Part shown: piece after piece, positions 27,082-33,951 of the stretch
How positions within the stretch are numbered: the stretch's first letter is position 1
Layout of the letters: the number at the start of each line of letters is the position of its first letter
DNA from: Opitutus sp.
Lineage (GTDB): Bacteria; Verrucomicrobiota; Verrucomicrobiia; Opitutales; Opitutaceae
NCBI GenBank assembly: GCA_025361365.1
Contig: JANYAM010000030.1
Location: 1 to 33,951, forward strand
Direction: 5' to 3'
Length of the DNA: 33,951 nt
Made by a program: the position numbers and the translations under genes
Notes under the pieces: generated by a model
Databases searched by the model: none
The model's input: only the letters and a program-made list of their open reading frames with translations
What the model was told of the DNA's origin: nothing

Positions 27082-27719
27082 GCGGCGACCCTGAACACTT
27101 TTTTCCACTGCCACCAACCGACAAAGGCCATCCCGAGATAGACGGCGTAGAGCAGGGCGGTGAAGGCCAGCTCCGCGCTCCAATACGACGCCACGGCGAC
27201 CAGGTTGACGACCACCCACACCACCCAGTTCTCGATGTTTTTTCTCACCTGCAGCACCTGGGCCGCGACACTGAAAATAGCGATGAATGCGTCGCGCCAC
27301 GGCATGGCCGCGTGCATCGCAGGAGCGACCGTCAGCGCCCAGCCCGCGGTCACCGCTGACGCCGCGGCGAGGGTGAGGACCCGGCCGCGGGTCGAAAGCG
27401 ACGTCACCGGCAGCTCGGGTGCCGCCCCACGATCCCGCACCCAATGCCACCAACCCCAGACAAAACTCGCAAAGTAGAACACCTGCAGGATGGCGTCCGT
27501 CGGAAAATACGTCTGGTAGAACAACACGCCCTGCACCGTCACCGCCGCCAGCCCGACCGGAAACGCCCACAAGCTGCGCCGGATCATCAGCCAGACGCCG
27601 AGGATGCCGAAGACAAGGTTGGCCTGATCGAGCGGCGAGGCCGTGGTGAGACCGGACTGGATGTTCTGCCAGATGGCGTGCACGCGCGGAGTCAATCGCC
27701 GCGCCCCGGCCCGACGCAA
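27078..27719 (-). CDS. pnuC: PnuC family nicotinamide riboside transporter
   Basis: A 213-residue membrane protein with about seven helices. PnuC hallmarks are ILQVFYFASFVWGWWHW and an aromatic C-terminal region (YAVYLGMAFVGWWQWKKVF) with VRKNIENWVVWVVVNLVAV. The longest frame begins with TTG at 27719. A GTG at 27683 gives the more typical N-terminus MHAIWQNIQSG, 201 residues. PnuC proteins facilitate entry of nicotinamide riboside, which is then phosphorylated. The kinase gene follows with a 4-nt overlap. The gap to the Hsp33 gene upstream is 13 bp, so the three probably share a message. Confidence 0.92.
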   Translation of the reverse strand: MRRAGARRLTPRVHAIWQNIQSGLTTASPLDQANLVFGILGVWLMIRRSLWAFPVGLAAVTVQGVLFYQTYFPTDAILQVFYFASFVWGWWHWVRDRGAAPELPVTSLSTRGRVLTLAAASAVTAGWALTVAPAMHAAMPWRDAFIAIFSVAAQVLQVRKNIENWVVWVVVNLVAVASYWSAELAFTALLYAVYLGMAFVGWWQWKKVFRVAA

Positions 27720-27732
27720 ACCCTCAGTGCGG

Positions 27733-28539
27733 TCATCCCTTGAGCGTCTCCGCCAGGTAGGCCTCCATCGCCTCGCGGGTCAGGGTGTGGGCGGCGGCGC
27801 AGCGCGGGCATTCCACCCGGATGGTCTCGCCGTCGCCAAACAGCGCCTCGGGATCGGTGCGGAACGCCGGGGCGATGGCGCCGAGGATTTTCTGCTGGGT
27901 GCAACCGCAGTGCCAGCCGTAGTTGCGGCTCTGGATGCGCCCGACCGTCTCGGCCGCGCCGGGATTGCGCACGCCCTCGACATCCACGGAGGCAAACCAA
28001 GCCAGGTCACAGTCGGGCTGCGCCACGAGCATGGCGTAGCTGTCGTTCCCCAGGTCGAAGAAACGCACGGGCTGCTGCTCGCTGCGGGCGTAGTAGCCGC
28101 CCACGGCGGCGAACACGTCGCTGCCCTGGAAATTCACCACACTGCGCCGCGGCTCGGCCCCGCGCCGGTGCACAATGTCGCTGAAGAAGACGTTTTCGGC
28201 GGCCTCGCGCACGTTCTCGGTGAAGAGCCGCCCGGTGACCGTGCAGTCCTCGTTGTCGCCCGCGAGGAAGAGGTTCAGGCGCGGCTCCTGGAAATTGAGG
28301 GTCCAAGCGATGTGCTCGTTCAGCGGCCGCGAGGCGCAGTGCAGCGTGAAGGCCGCCAGCGCGGTTTTGAAGAGAGCCGCCTGCTCCGGGGTGTAGTGCA
28401 GCTTGTTATCCGCGACGTGCAGGTAAAAGTCGGTGAACAGCGGGCAAAGGTCGGCGCGCACGAGCATGGCGTTGCGGTGGCGGACGAAATCCACCGTCAC
28501 GATCACTCCATTCAGTTCCTGGGCTGGTTGGTCGGGCAT
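27733..28539 (-). CDS. hslO: Hsp33-family redox-regulated chaperone
   Basis: A 268-residue protein with the Hsp33 zinc/redox-switch motif near the C-terminus: HCGC (Cys211, Cys213) and CPRC (Cys244, Cys247). The spacing matches Hsp33 (C-x-C, then C-x-x-C about 30 residues later). The N-terminal domain has NGVIVTVDFVRHRNAMLVRA and the middle FFDLGNDSYAMLVAQP, typical of divergent Hsp33 forms. Oxidation of the four Cys releases zinc and activates holdase function in known members. The start MPDQPAQEL (28539) is chosen; an upstream frame exists but reads through repeat-like non-coding DNA. It is first in a unit with pnuC and the NadR-type kinase. Confidence 0.88.
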   Translation of the reverse strand: MPDQPAQELNGVIVTVDFVRHRNAMLVRADLCPLFTDFYLHVADNKLHYTPEQAALFKTALAAFTLHCASRPLNEHIAWTLNFQEPRLNLFLAGDNEDCTVTGRLFTENVREAAENVFFSDIVHRRGAEPRRSVVNFQGSDVFAAVGGYYARSEQQPVRFFDLGNDSYAMLVAQPDCDLAWFASVDVEGVRNPGAAETVGRIQSRNYGWHCGCTQQKILGAIAPAFRTDPEALFGDGETIRVECPRCAAAHTLTREAMEAYLAETLKG

Positions 28540-28572
28540 GCCTGCAGTGTATTCAGAACTGGCCAAAGTCCA

Positions 28573-28601
28573 GCCGGCCTCCAGCGAAGCTTGAGGCCGG
28601 C
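28573..28601. repeat. Perfect 9-bp-stem palindrome
   Basis: GCCGGCCTC and GAGGCCGGC flank an 11-base loop. It lies between the divergent Hsp33 and fatty-acid-hydroxylase genes. The next 40 bases contain GAAGTAGGGCGACGAG, which shares GTAGGGCG with the larger palindrome at 29551. It may be the remains of a related dispersed repeat. Confidence 0.5.
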
Positions 28602-28685
28602 CCTGCGAAGCCTCGGCGAAGTAGGGCGACGAGCCGGGTTTTCCGCGATTGCCAACCGGCAAAAAAATGTGGACTTTACTGGCTA

Positions 28686-29549
28686 ATGTCCGAACGCATT
28701 TCCTCAAACCCCCACACGGAGGAAGAGTTCTCCCTGCCGTTGTTCCTCTTCGTCGTCGCAGCCTCCTTTGGCGGCGCTTTGGCTCTAGTCTGGCTGCTTT
28801 CCCCCCACGCTGTCTGGCATGCCCAGGTGGGCGGGCCGGCCTGGAAGCTGCTCGCCGGCTTCCTCGCCTTCTCGCTCTTCAACTGCTTCATGGAATTTTT
28901 CTTCCACCGCTACGTGCTGCACAAGCCGGTGGCGCCCTTCCTCAGCTATTTCTACAAGCAGCACACCCACCACCACAGCCTGACGCGCATCACCCGGCGC
29001 CGGACGCCCGGCGGTATGGAGGTCAACTTCGTCGAAAACTTCTACCCCATCCTGAAGGACGAGCAGAAGGAGGCCTCGTTCTTCCCCTGGTATACCTTCA
29101 TCATCTTTGCGGCCATCCTCACGCCCTTCTTCGCCCTGCTGCAGTGGCTGGCCCCCTCCTACCCGTTGTTTGTCACCGGTTATGCTTCGCTGGCTTGCTC
29201 CCTGTTCATCTACGAGATCTTCCACGCCATCGAGCACTGGTCCTTCGAGAAATGGGGCCCGCTCATCGACAGCCCCGTCTGGGGCGGCCTCTGGCGGAAG
29301 GTCTATAGTTTTCACCTGCGCCACCATGCCGTTATCGATTGCAACGAGGCCATCTCGGGCTTCTTCACCCTGCCGGTGGCGGACTGGGTCTTCGGCACCT
29401 GCATCCTGCCCGGCGTCCTCTACCAGCACGGGCAGACGGTGAAGGAGGACAAGGAATTCCTTAGCCCCCACCCCATCGCGCCCATCCGCTGGCTCGACCG
29501 CCTGACCGACGACATCGTCAAGGCCCGCCGCACGCGCGCCCGGGCGTGA
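28686..29549 (+). CDS. Fatty acid hydroxylase superfamily membrane protein
   Basis: A 287-residue membrane protein with four or more hydrophobic segments (about 18-38, 55-72, 137-156 and 163-180). It carries the di-iron His boxes: HRYVLH (74-79), HTHHH (93-97), HAIEH (180-184) and HLRHH (210-214). This is the pattern of the sterol desaturase / fatty acid hydroxylase superfamily, which uses O2 and two irons. Substrate is unknown: hydroxylation or desaturation of a membrane lipid is a fair inference. It starts at ATG 28686, after a 146-bp gap from the divergent Hsp33 gene. The C-terminal region includes GTCILPGVLYQHGQTVKEDK and ends basic. Confidence 0.85.
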   Translation: MSERISSNPHTEEEFSLPLFLFVVAASFGGALALVWLLSPHAVWHAQVGGPAWKLLAGFLAFSLFNCFMEFFFHRYVLHKPVAPFLSYFYKQHTHHHSLTRITRRRTPGGMEVNFVENFYPILKDEQKEASFFPWYTFIIFAAILTPFFALLQWLAPSYPLFVTGYASLACSLFIYEIFHAIEHWSFEKWGPLIDSPVWGGLWRKVYSFHLRHHAVIDCNEAISGFFTLPVADWVFGTCILPGVLYQHGQTVKEDKEFLSPHPIAPIRWLDRLTDDIVKARRTRARA

Positions 29550-29604
29550 GGTAGGGCGCGGACTCCGTCCGCGCCGCGGCGGCGAAGGGACTCGCCGCCC
29601 TACC
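29550..29604. repeat. Palindromic two-hairpin repeat between convergent genes
   Basis: A 55-bp element. GGTAGGGCG and CGCCCTACC are perfect 9-bp inverted ends. Inside lie two further hairpins: GCGCGGAC / GTCCGCGC with loop TCC, and GGCGGCGA / TCGCCGCC with loop AGGGAC. It fills the whole gap between the hydroxylase stop and the msrA stop. It could act as a two-way terminator or be a REP-like dispersed element; copies elsewhere cannot be checked here. Confidence 0.65.
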
Positions 29605-30210
29605 TTACTTCTTCTGGATCACGCCGTGGTCCTGAAGCTTCTTGACCTTCGGCTTGATGACGAAAGTGCAATAGCCCTGGTTCGGGTGCTGGTTGAAGTA
29701 GTCCTGGTGGTAGGCCTCGGCACGCCAGAATTTCTTGAGCGGCACGATTTCCGTGACGATCGGGTCACTGTAGTGCGCCTGCGCGGCGAGCTTGGCCTTG
29801 CCGGCCGCGACCTGCTGGGCCTCGTTCTCGTAGAGGATGATTGACCGGTATTGGTCGCCCTCGTCGGCGCCCTGGCGGTTGAGGGTGGTCGGATCGTGCG
29901 CCTCGAAAAAGACTTCGAGCACCTTGTCATAGCTGATAACCGTCGGGTCGAACTCCACCCGGATGACCTCCGCGTGGCCCGTGCCGTGGCCGCAAATGTC
30001 CTCGTAGGTGGGATCCTGGGTTTTGCCGCCGGAGTAGCCACTCACGCTATGAATGATGCCCGGCAGCCGTTGAAAGACGGCCTCCATGCACCAGAAGCAG
30101 CCGCCTCCGAAGGTGGCGAACTCATGTTTGGACGCGGGTTTGGTTTCGGCCTGGAGGGTCGTCATGGCGGTGAAGAGGGTCAGGAAGGCGAGTAAAGGGC
30201 GGACGTTCAT
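29605..30210 (-). CDS. msrA: Peptide methionine sulfoxide reductase MsrA, secreted
   Basis: A 201-residue repair enzyme that reduces methionine-S-sulfoxide in proteins. The active site is FGGGCFWCMEAVF with catalytic Cys38. GYSGGKTQDPTYEDICGHGTG and AEVIRVEFDP follow, and the C-terminus has QGYCTFVIKPKVKKLQ with a likely resolving Cys. An N-terminal hydrophobic stretch (about 5-21) ending near LQAE looks like a signal peptide, so it is probably periplasmic. The length is normal for a secreted MsrA. It is convergent with the hydroxylase gene, with only the palindrome between. Confidence 0.97.
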   Translation of the reverse strand: MNVRPLLAFLTLFTAMTTLQAETKPASKHEFATFGGGCFWCMEAVFQRLPGIIHSVSGYSGGKTQDPTYEDICGHGTGHAEVIRVEFDPTVISYDKVLEVFFEAHDPTTLNRQGADEGDQYRSIILYENEAQQVAAGKAKLAAQAHYSDPIVTEIVPLKKFWRAEAYHQDYFNQHPNQGYCTFVIKPKVKKLQDHGVIQKK

Positions 30211-30273
30211 CGACGTGGGAGCAGGCTAGCCGGTTTTTATTCCGGCGCAACCGGTCAAACAACCAAACCTTTC

Positions 30274-30335
30274 CCGCGGATTACACGGATTAATGCCGGA
30301 TGAACTTTATCCGCGTCAATCTGCGCTATCCGCGG
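30274..30335. repeat. Imperfect palindrome with CCGCGGAT / ATCCGCGG ends
   Basis: A 62-bp AT-richer element upstream of the S4 gene. The perfect 8-bp inverted ends enclose further matching blocks, including ACGGATT and CCGGAT against ATCCGCGT and CAATCTG. Sequences of this kind occur as dispersed copies in some verrucomicrobial genomes, from memory only. It lies 29 bp before the S4-domain gene and may be a repeat or part of its leader. Confidence 0.5.
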
Positions 30336-30363
30336 AAATTCCGTTCCTTGTCTTTTTCAGGCG

Positions 30364-30759
30364 ATGGATTTGCCTTGGCCCATGGATGATCCCCGCCTCG
30401 ACAAATGGCTTTGGAGCGTGCGCGTCTTTAAGACCCGCGCCGCGGCCACCGCCGCGTGCCGTTCCGGTAAGGTCCTGATCGGCGAACTCGAGGCCAAACC
30501 CGGCCGCGATGTCCACGTCGGCGAGATGGTCACTGTCCGGGTCGGCGCCATTACGCGCATCCTAAAGGTCGTCGCCCACCCCCGCTCGCGCGTCAGCGCT
30601 AAGCAGCTGCCAGAATTCATGACCGACCTCACGCCCGCCGCCGAATACGAACGCGCCCGGCAGGCCGGCATCGAGCACATGCTGGCCCGGGAACGCGGCA
30701 AGGGCCGCCCGACGAAGAAGGACCGCCGGGAGATGGGCCGGCTCTTCGGCTACGAGTGA
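30364..30759 (+). CDS. S4-domain RNA-binding protein, Hsp15/HslR-like
   Basis: A 131-residue protein. An S4 domain occupies about residues 8-70 (DDPRLDKWLWSVRVFKTRAA, then GKVLIGELEAKPGRDV). A basic tail follows with RERGKGRPTKKDRREMGRLF. This matches heat shock protein 15, which binds free 50S subunits that carry nascent chains. The ATG at 30364 is used; MDDPRLDKW at 30382 is a likely alternative. Its stop is 1 bp from the stop of the convergent PEP-CTERM gene. Confidence 0.87.
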   Translation: MDLPWPMDDPRLDKWLWSVRVFKTRAAATAACRSGKVLIGELEAKPGRDVHVGEMVTVRVGAITRILKVVAHPRSRVSAKQLPEFMTDLTPAAEYERARQAGIEHMLARERGKGRPTKKDRREMGRLFGYE

Positions 30760-30760
30760 C

Positions 30761-33370
30761 TCAGGCCGTCGCGCGGCGCCGGCGGATTATCACCAGTCCG
30801 AGCGCGCCGAGCCCCACGAACGCCGCATACGTCGACGGCTCGGGGATGGCGGTGCCTGTGACACCCAGCAGGCCGGAGGAGGCCAGCGCACTGGTGTCCC
30901 AACTCAGGCCATTTGCCAGCGTAGGCATGCTCATTGAATTGAAGGTGCCGTTGAAGGACGCGGCATCGAACAGGTTGAACGTTGCTCCCGTCATCGGCGA
31001 AAATCCGTTCACGAACGTGACGTTCAGCGCCCCACCCAACGACAGCACGCCGCCCACGTCGATGCTATCATAGCTGACCCCCTCGACCAGACCACCGAGT
31101 TCCATCACCAACACCGAGGAGCCTTGCAGCGTGAGGTTGCCGGTCACGGTCAGCAGCCCGGGCGAGTTGCCGGGAGACAGCGTGCCGCTGTTGGTGAGGC
31201 TGCTGGTAAATGTGCCACTACCTCCCAGCGTTCCGGTATTGGTCAGGCCTCCGCCTGCCGTGAAACCGCCGTTCACATTGAGGGTGCCGCTATTGGTGAA
31301 GGTCGAGGTCGTGGCGAAGCTGCTGCCCGCGCTCACGATGAGCGTGCCGGCATTGGTGAACGCGGCGCCCGTCGAAAAGGCGCGTCCGCCCTGCAGGCTG
31401 AATGTGCCGTCGTTCAGCGTGAGACTGTTGATGCCGTTGAACACCGAGCCCGCCCCCGTAAGCACGACCGTCGCGGAGTTGTGTGTGATCGCCGCGTCGC
31501 CGGCGAGATTGAGCCGCGCGCCGTCCCCCACACGCCACGTCCCCGCAGACAAAGTGCCTCCACTCACATTTCCATCGAGCTGCAGCGTGCCGGCCTGCAC
31601 GTTCACAGTGCCGGTATTGGCGAACGGAATGCTGATGGTCGTCGTGCCTGCGGCGGTCTTGTTATACGTGCCCGTGTTGGTGAAGTTGAACGCGCCACCG
31701 TAGTAGCCGGATGCATAAATGGAATTGGAGGCGGCGTCGTTGAACGTGCCGTCATTGGTGATACTGCCACCCAGGCCGGACTGCAGCCCGCCGCCATTCC
31801 AATTTACTGTGCCGCTGTTAGCAATCGCGCGGCTGAGGAAGTCAAGCCCGGCCGCCACATTGAGCACGCCGCTGCCGGCGATCGTGCTGGTGCCGCCGAA
31901 GTTCCAGTCGGTGCCGCTCATATCGAAGGTGCCGGCGAGGGTGTAGGTGCCGGCGAGCCGGCCACCGGTCTGCTGGAAGTGGGGCGCCGCCAGCGTGCCC
32001 GTGAGTGAGAGCGTGCCGCCCGAAAGCGAGAAGAGGCCCGGGCCGCTGAGCCGGGCCGCATCGTCAATGGTGTAGCCGTTGGTGAAAACCAACTGGGTGC
32101 CCGCGCCAGCGACGAACGTGCCGGCAGCGGTGAGCGTGCCGCCCGCGCGCAACTCGACATTGCCGGCCGTGAGGTTGAGCGTGCCGCTGTTAGTGAAGGG
32201 TACCTCGATAGCCGTGGTCCCGGCGGCGGTCTTGTTATACGTGCCTGCGTTGGTGAAACTGAACGGGCCGCCCCAGTAGCCGGACGTGAAAATGGAACTG
32301 GAGGCCGAGTCGTTGAACGTCCCGTTGTTGGTGATGCTGCCGCCCGCGCCGGATTGCAGCGCCCCACCCGTCCATTCCACCGTGCCGTTGTTCACCAGGG
32401 CCCGGAAGAGAAAATCGTGCGAACCACTGCCGCTCATCGTGAGCGTGCCAGCCGACCCGATCGTGGTCGTGCCGCCACTGTTCAAGTTGCCGCCGTTCCA
32501 CGTCACCGTGCTATTGAAAGTCTGCGTGCCGGCAAGCGAGCCGGCAGTCACCCGGAAACCGGACGCGTTGATATTCCCCGAAATATTCAGGTTGTTGGTA
32601 AAGGTGAAAATGCCGGCACCGGTCAGCCCGCTCGCATCCGCAATCGTATAACTGCTGTTGAACAGGAGCGTCGTGCCCGCGGCGGCGCTCGCCGTGCCCG
32701 TGCTGTCGAACGAGCCGCCGCCGTCGAAGCTGAGCGTGCCGGCCGTGAGAACGACAGCTCCTGAGTTGGCGAACGGAATACTGATCGTCGTCGTGCCCGC
32801 GGCGGTCTTGTTATACGTGCCAGTGTTGATAAAATTGAAAGGGCCGCCCCAGTAGCCGGACGTGAAAATGGAACTGGAGGCCGAGTCGTTGAACGCGCCG
32901 TTGTTGGTGATACTGCCACCGGCACCGGATTGGAGGGATCCCGTTGTCCAGTTCACCGTCCCGTAGTTCACCAGCGCCCGAAAGAGAAAATCGTTTGAAC
33001 CGCTGACGCTCATCGCGAGCGTGCCCCCGCCCTGCACGGTGGTCGTCCCGCCGCTATTCCAGTCACCACTCGTCCAACTAAAGGCACCGCCGATTGCCGT
33101 GTCCCGGGCCAGCGAGCCGCCAGTTTGATTGAAGGTGGCACCCGAGAGGATGGTAAGCGCGCCCGAGCCATTCAAAGTCCCGACCGACCAGGTCACGCTC
33201 CCACTGCTGACTTCCGCATCGGTGGAACTGCCGGGCACGCCATTACTCCAATTTCCCGGGGTCGCCCAATTGCCAGTGCCGGTCCACGCGGACGTTTGCG
33301 CCATCGCCGGATTTACGCCCAGGAGAAAGAACAAAACCCCGACAACCCCGAACGACGCTTGCGATTTCAT
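30761..33370 (-). CDS. PEP-CTERM exported repeat protein, autotransporter-type passenger
   Basis: An 869-residue secreted protein rich in Gly, Thr, Ser and Asn. A signal peptide ends near NPAMAQ (about 25). An AWTGTGNWATPGNWSNGVPG motif (28-47) is common in verrucomicrobial exported proteins. Three repeat units begin near residues 99, 291 and 483 with a period of about 192. They share GAGGSITNNG, NDSASSSIFTSGYWGGPF and TYNKTAAGTT segments, and the third is shorter and more diverged. The C-terminal part has SGTLSPGNSPGLLTVTGNLT and GVSYDSIDVGGVLSLGGALN. The last 28 residues are the PEP-CTERM sorting signal: IPEPSTYAAFVG, a hydrophobic helix, then IIRRRRATA. Exosortase-dependent attachment to the cell surface is predicted; no exosortase gene lies in this window. 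Confidence 0.93.
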   Translation of the reverse strand: MKSQASFGVVGVLFFLLGVNPAMAQTSAWTGTGNWATPGNWSNGVPGSSTDAEVSSGSVTWSVGTLNGSGALTILSGATFNQTGGSLARDTAIGGAFSWTSGDWNSGGTTTVQGGGTLAMSVSGSNDFLFRALVNYGTVNWTTGSLQSGAGGSITNNGAFNDSASSSIFTSGYWGGPFNFINTGTYNKTAAGTTTISIPFANSGAVVLTAGTLSFDGGGSFDSTGTASAAAGTTLLFNSSYTIADASGLTGAGIFTFTNNLNISGNINASGFRVTAGSLAGTQTFNSTVTWNGGNLNSGGTTTIGSAGTLTMSGSGSHDFLFRALVNNGTVEWTGGALQSGAGGSITNNGTFNDSASSSIFTSGYWGGPFSFTNAGTYNKTAAGTTAIEVPFTNSGTLNLTAGNVELRAGGTLTAAGTFVAGAGTQLVFTNGYTIDDAARLSGPGLFSLSGGTLSLTGTLAAPHFQQTGGRLAGTYTLAGTFDMSGTDWNFGGTSTIAGSGVLNVAAGLDFLSRAIANSGTVNWNGGGLQSGLGGSITNDGTFNDAASNSIYASGYYGGAFNFTNTGTYNKTAAGTTTISIPFANTGTVNVQAGTLQLDGNVSGGTLSAGTWRVGDGARLNLAGDAAITHNSATVVLTGAGSVFNGINSLTLNDGTFSLQGGRAFSTGAAFTNAGTLIVSAGSSFATTSTFTNSGTLNVNGGFTAGGGLTNTGTLGGSGTFTSSLTNSGTLSPGNSPGLLTVTGNLTLQGSSVLVMELGGLVEGVSYDSIDVGGVLSLGGALNVTFVNGFSPMTGATFNLFDAASFNGTFNSMSMPTLANGLSWDTSALASSGLLGVTGTAIPEPSTYAAFVGLGALGLVIIRRRRATA
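31925..33076 (-). repeat. Two in-frame tandem units of 576 bp in the PEP-CTERM gene
   Basis: Units 1 (about 32501-33076) and 2 (about 31925-32500) each span 192 codons. Residues 147-177 and 339-369 are nearly identical. A block of 55 bases is identical at 32265-32319 and 32841-32895, exactly 576 bp apart. A third, more diverged unit runs to about 31565. Confidence 0.85.
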
Positions 33371-33689
33371 GGGGTTGAAGTAGGAACGCAGGTGGTCGGG
33401 TTACCGCGAAATACGAATGCCACCTAGTCCAAACGAGGGCGACCACTCGGGCCCGAACGGCTGCGCGTCGCCTGACAAGGCGGAACAGCCACCGGTCGCA
33501 TTCATCCCATGCCGGGCGGAGCGCAGAACGAAATTCACTGACCGGATGGTTGATTGGATCATGGGTGCAGGACAAAACAGATTACTCGCCCGCTGCACAG
33601 AAACTTACCGATCAGGGCCTTAGTCGGAAGCGCAAAGTTCGACTGATTTTCCAGTCGCTTAAAATTATTAAACCCTGACTGACTGCTGG
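33371..33689. other. Intergenic stretch upstream of the PEP-CTERM gene
   Basis: 319 bp between the PEP-CTERM start and the stop of the ABC-F gene, both on minus. It should hold the PEP-CTERM promoter and the end of the upstream message. No clear promoter, terminator hairpin, tRNA or small gene was recognised. Its left part is GC-rich, and the last 60 bp (about 33630-33690) are AT-rich with TTAAAATTATTAAAC. Confidence 0.6.
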
Positions 33690-33951
33690 TTACCGAGTCA
33701 GTTTTCGGTACTTGATGCGATGCGGCTGCTCGGCGTCCTTCCCCTTCCGCTTCTTGAAATCCTCGAGGTAGGCCGAGTAGTTACCTGCGAACCAGTGCAC
33801 GTAGCTGTCGCCCTCGAAGGCCATGATGTGCGTCGCCGTGCGGTCGAGGAACCAGCGGTCGTGGGAGATGATCACCGCGCAGCCGGCAAAGCTCTCCAAC
33901 GCCTCCTCCAGCGCGCGGATGGAGTTCACGTCGAGGTCGTTGGTCGGCTCG
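33690..33951 (-). CDS. ettA: ABC-F translational throttle EttA (3' end only)
   Basis: The last 86 residues of an ABC-F ATPase; the 5' part lies beyond the right edge. It begins in the Walker B/D-loop region (EPTNDLDVNSIRALEEAL) and continues with the His-switch segment AVIISHDRWFLDRTATHIMA. The C-terminus VHWFAGNYSAYLEDFKKRKG and ending QPHRIKYRKLTR is the signature of EttA rather than Uup or YheS. EttA binds the ribosomal E site and gates the first peptide bond according to ATP/ADP. The stop is a TAA at 33690. Confidence 0.9.
   Translation of the reverse strand, partial: EPTNDLDVNSIRALEEALESFAGCAVIISHDRWFLDRTATHIMAFEGDSYVHWFAGNYSAYLEDFKKRKGKDAEQPHRIKYRKLTR

Noticed and set aside
31124-32008. 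Plus-strand open frames opposite the PEP-CTERM gene
   Set aside because: These are shadows of the repeat units. They repeat with the same period and have no start signals.
30761-33370. Repeats considered as a CRISPR array or non-coding satellite
   Set aside because: The repeats are long, in frame, diverged and encode a protein with a signal peptide and PEP-CTERM tail.

Overview
The window is high-GC bacterial DNA with almost no non-coding space. The gene content points to a verrucomicrobial bacterium, probably of the Opitutaceae. The clues are a PEP-CTERM protein built of autotransporter-type repeats, a Planctomycetes/Verrucomicrobia-type DUF1501 plus PSCyt1/DUF1549/DUF1553 pair, and an EF-Tu with an unusual switch I. 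This placement is inference from gene content; no rRNA is present to confirm it.

Region 1 (1-7913, all minus strand) is the conserved translation/transcription cluster. In transcription order it reads tRNA-Thr(GGT), tuf, tRNA-Trp(CCA), secE, nusG, rplK, rplA, rplJ, rplL and rpoB (3' part outside the window). Both tRNAs encode their CCA ends. Strong hairpins lie between tuf and tRNA-Trp and between rplL and rpoB.

Region 2 (8008-12489, minus) is a four-gene envelope-energy operon: a large secreted TPR protein, ExbB/TolQ-like, ExbD/TolR-like and a TonB-like protein. Two residues normally tied to proton movement in the ExbB/ExbD motor are replaced, which makes this the most unusual locus here.

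Region 3 (12644-16425) holds lemA, a YbjQ-family gene and an M48 metalloprotease with a TerB-like C-terminal part, all on plus. A small membrane protein on minus and a SufE-like sulfur acceptor follow. Region 4 (16477-21343, plus) holds the DUF1501 / cytochrome-like pair and a TatD-family hydrolase.

Region 5 (21325-30759) is mixed housekeeping and envelope genes: a GT-C-like membrane protein, a nitronate monooxygenase-family enzyme, TcdA, a thioredoxin-fold protein without its cysteines, a pnuC/nadR-type kinase pair downstream of Hsp33, a fatty-acid-hydroxylase-family membrane protein, a secreted MsrA and an S4-domain RNA-binding protein. Palindromic repeats sit in the gaps at 28573-28601, 29550-29604 and 30274-30335. 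Region 6 (30761-33951) is the PEP-CTERM repeat protein and the 3' end of an EttA-type ABC-F gene.

No insertion sequence, prophage, CRISPR array or restriction system was seen. Several convergent gene pairs abut or overlap at their 3' ends. The best leads for something new are the altered ExbB/ExbD motor, the lemA-ybjQ-M48/TerB module and the palindromic repeats.
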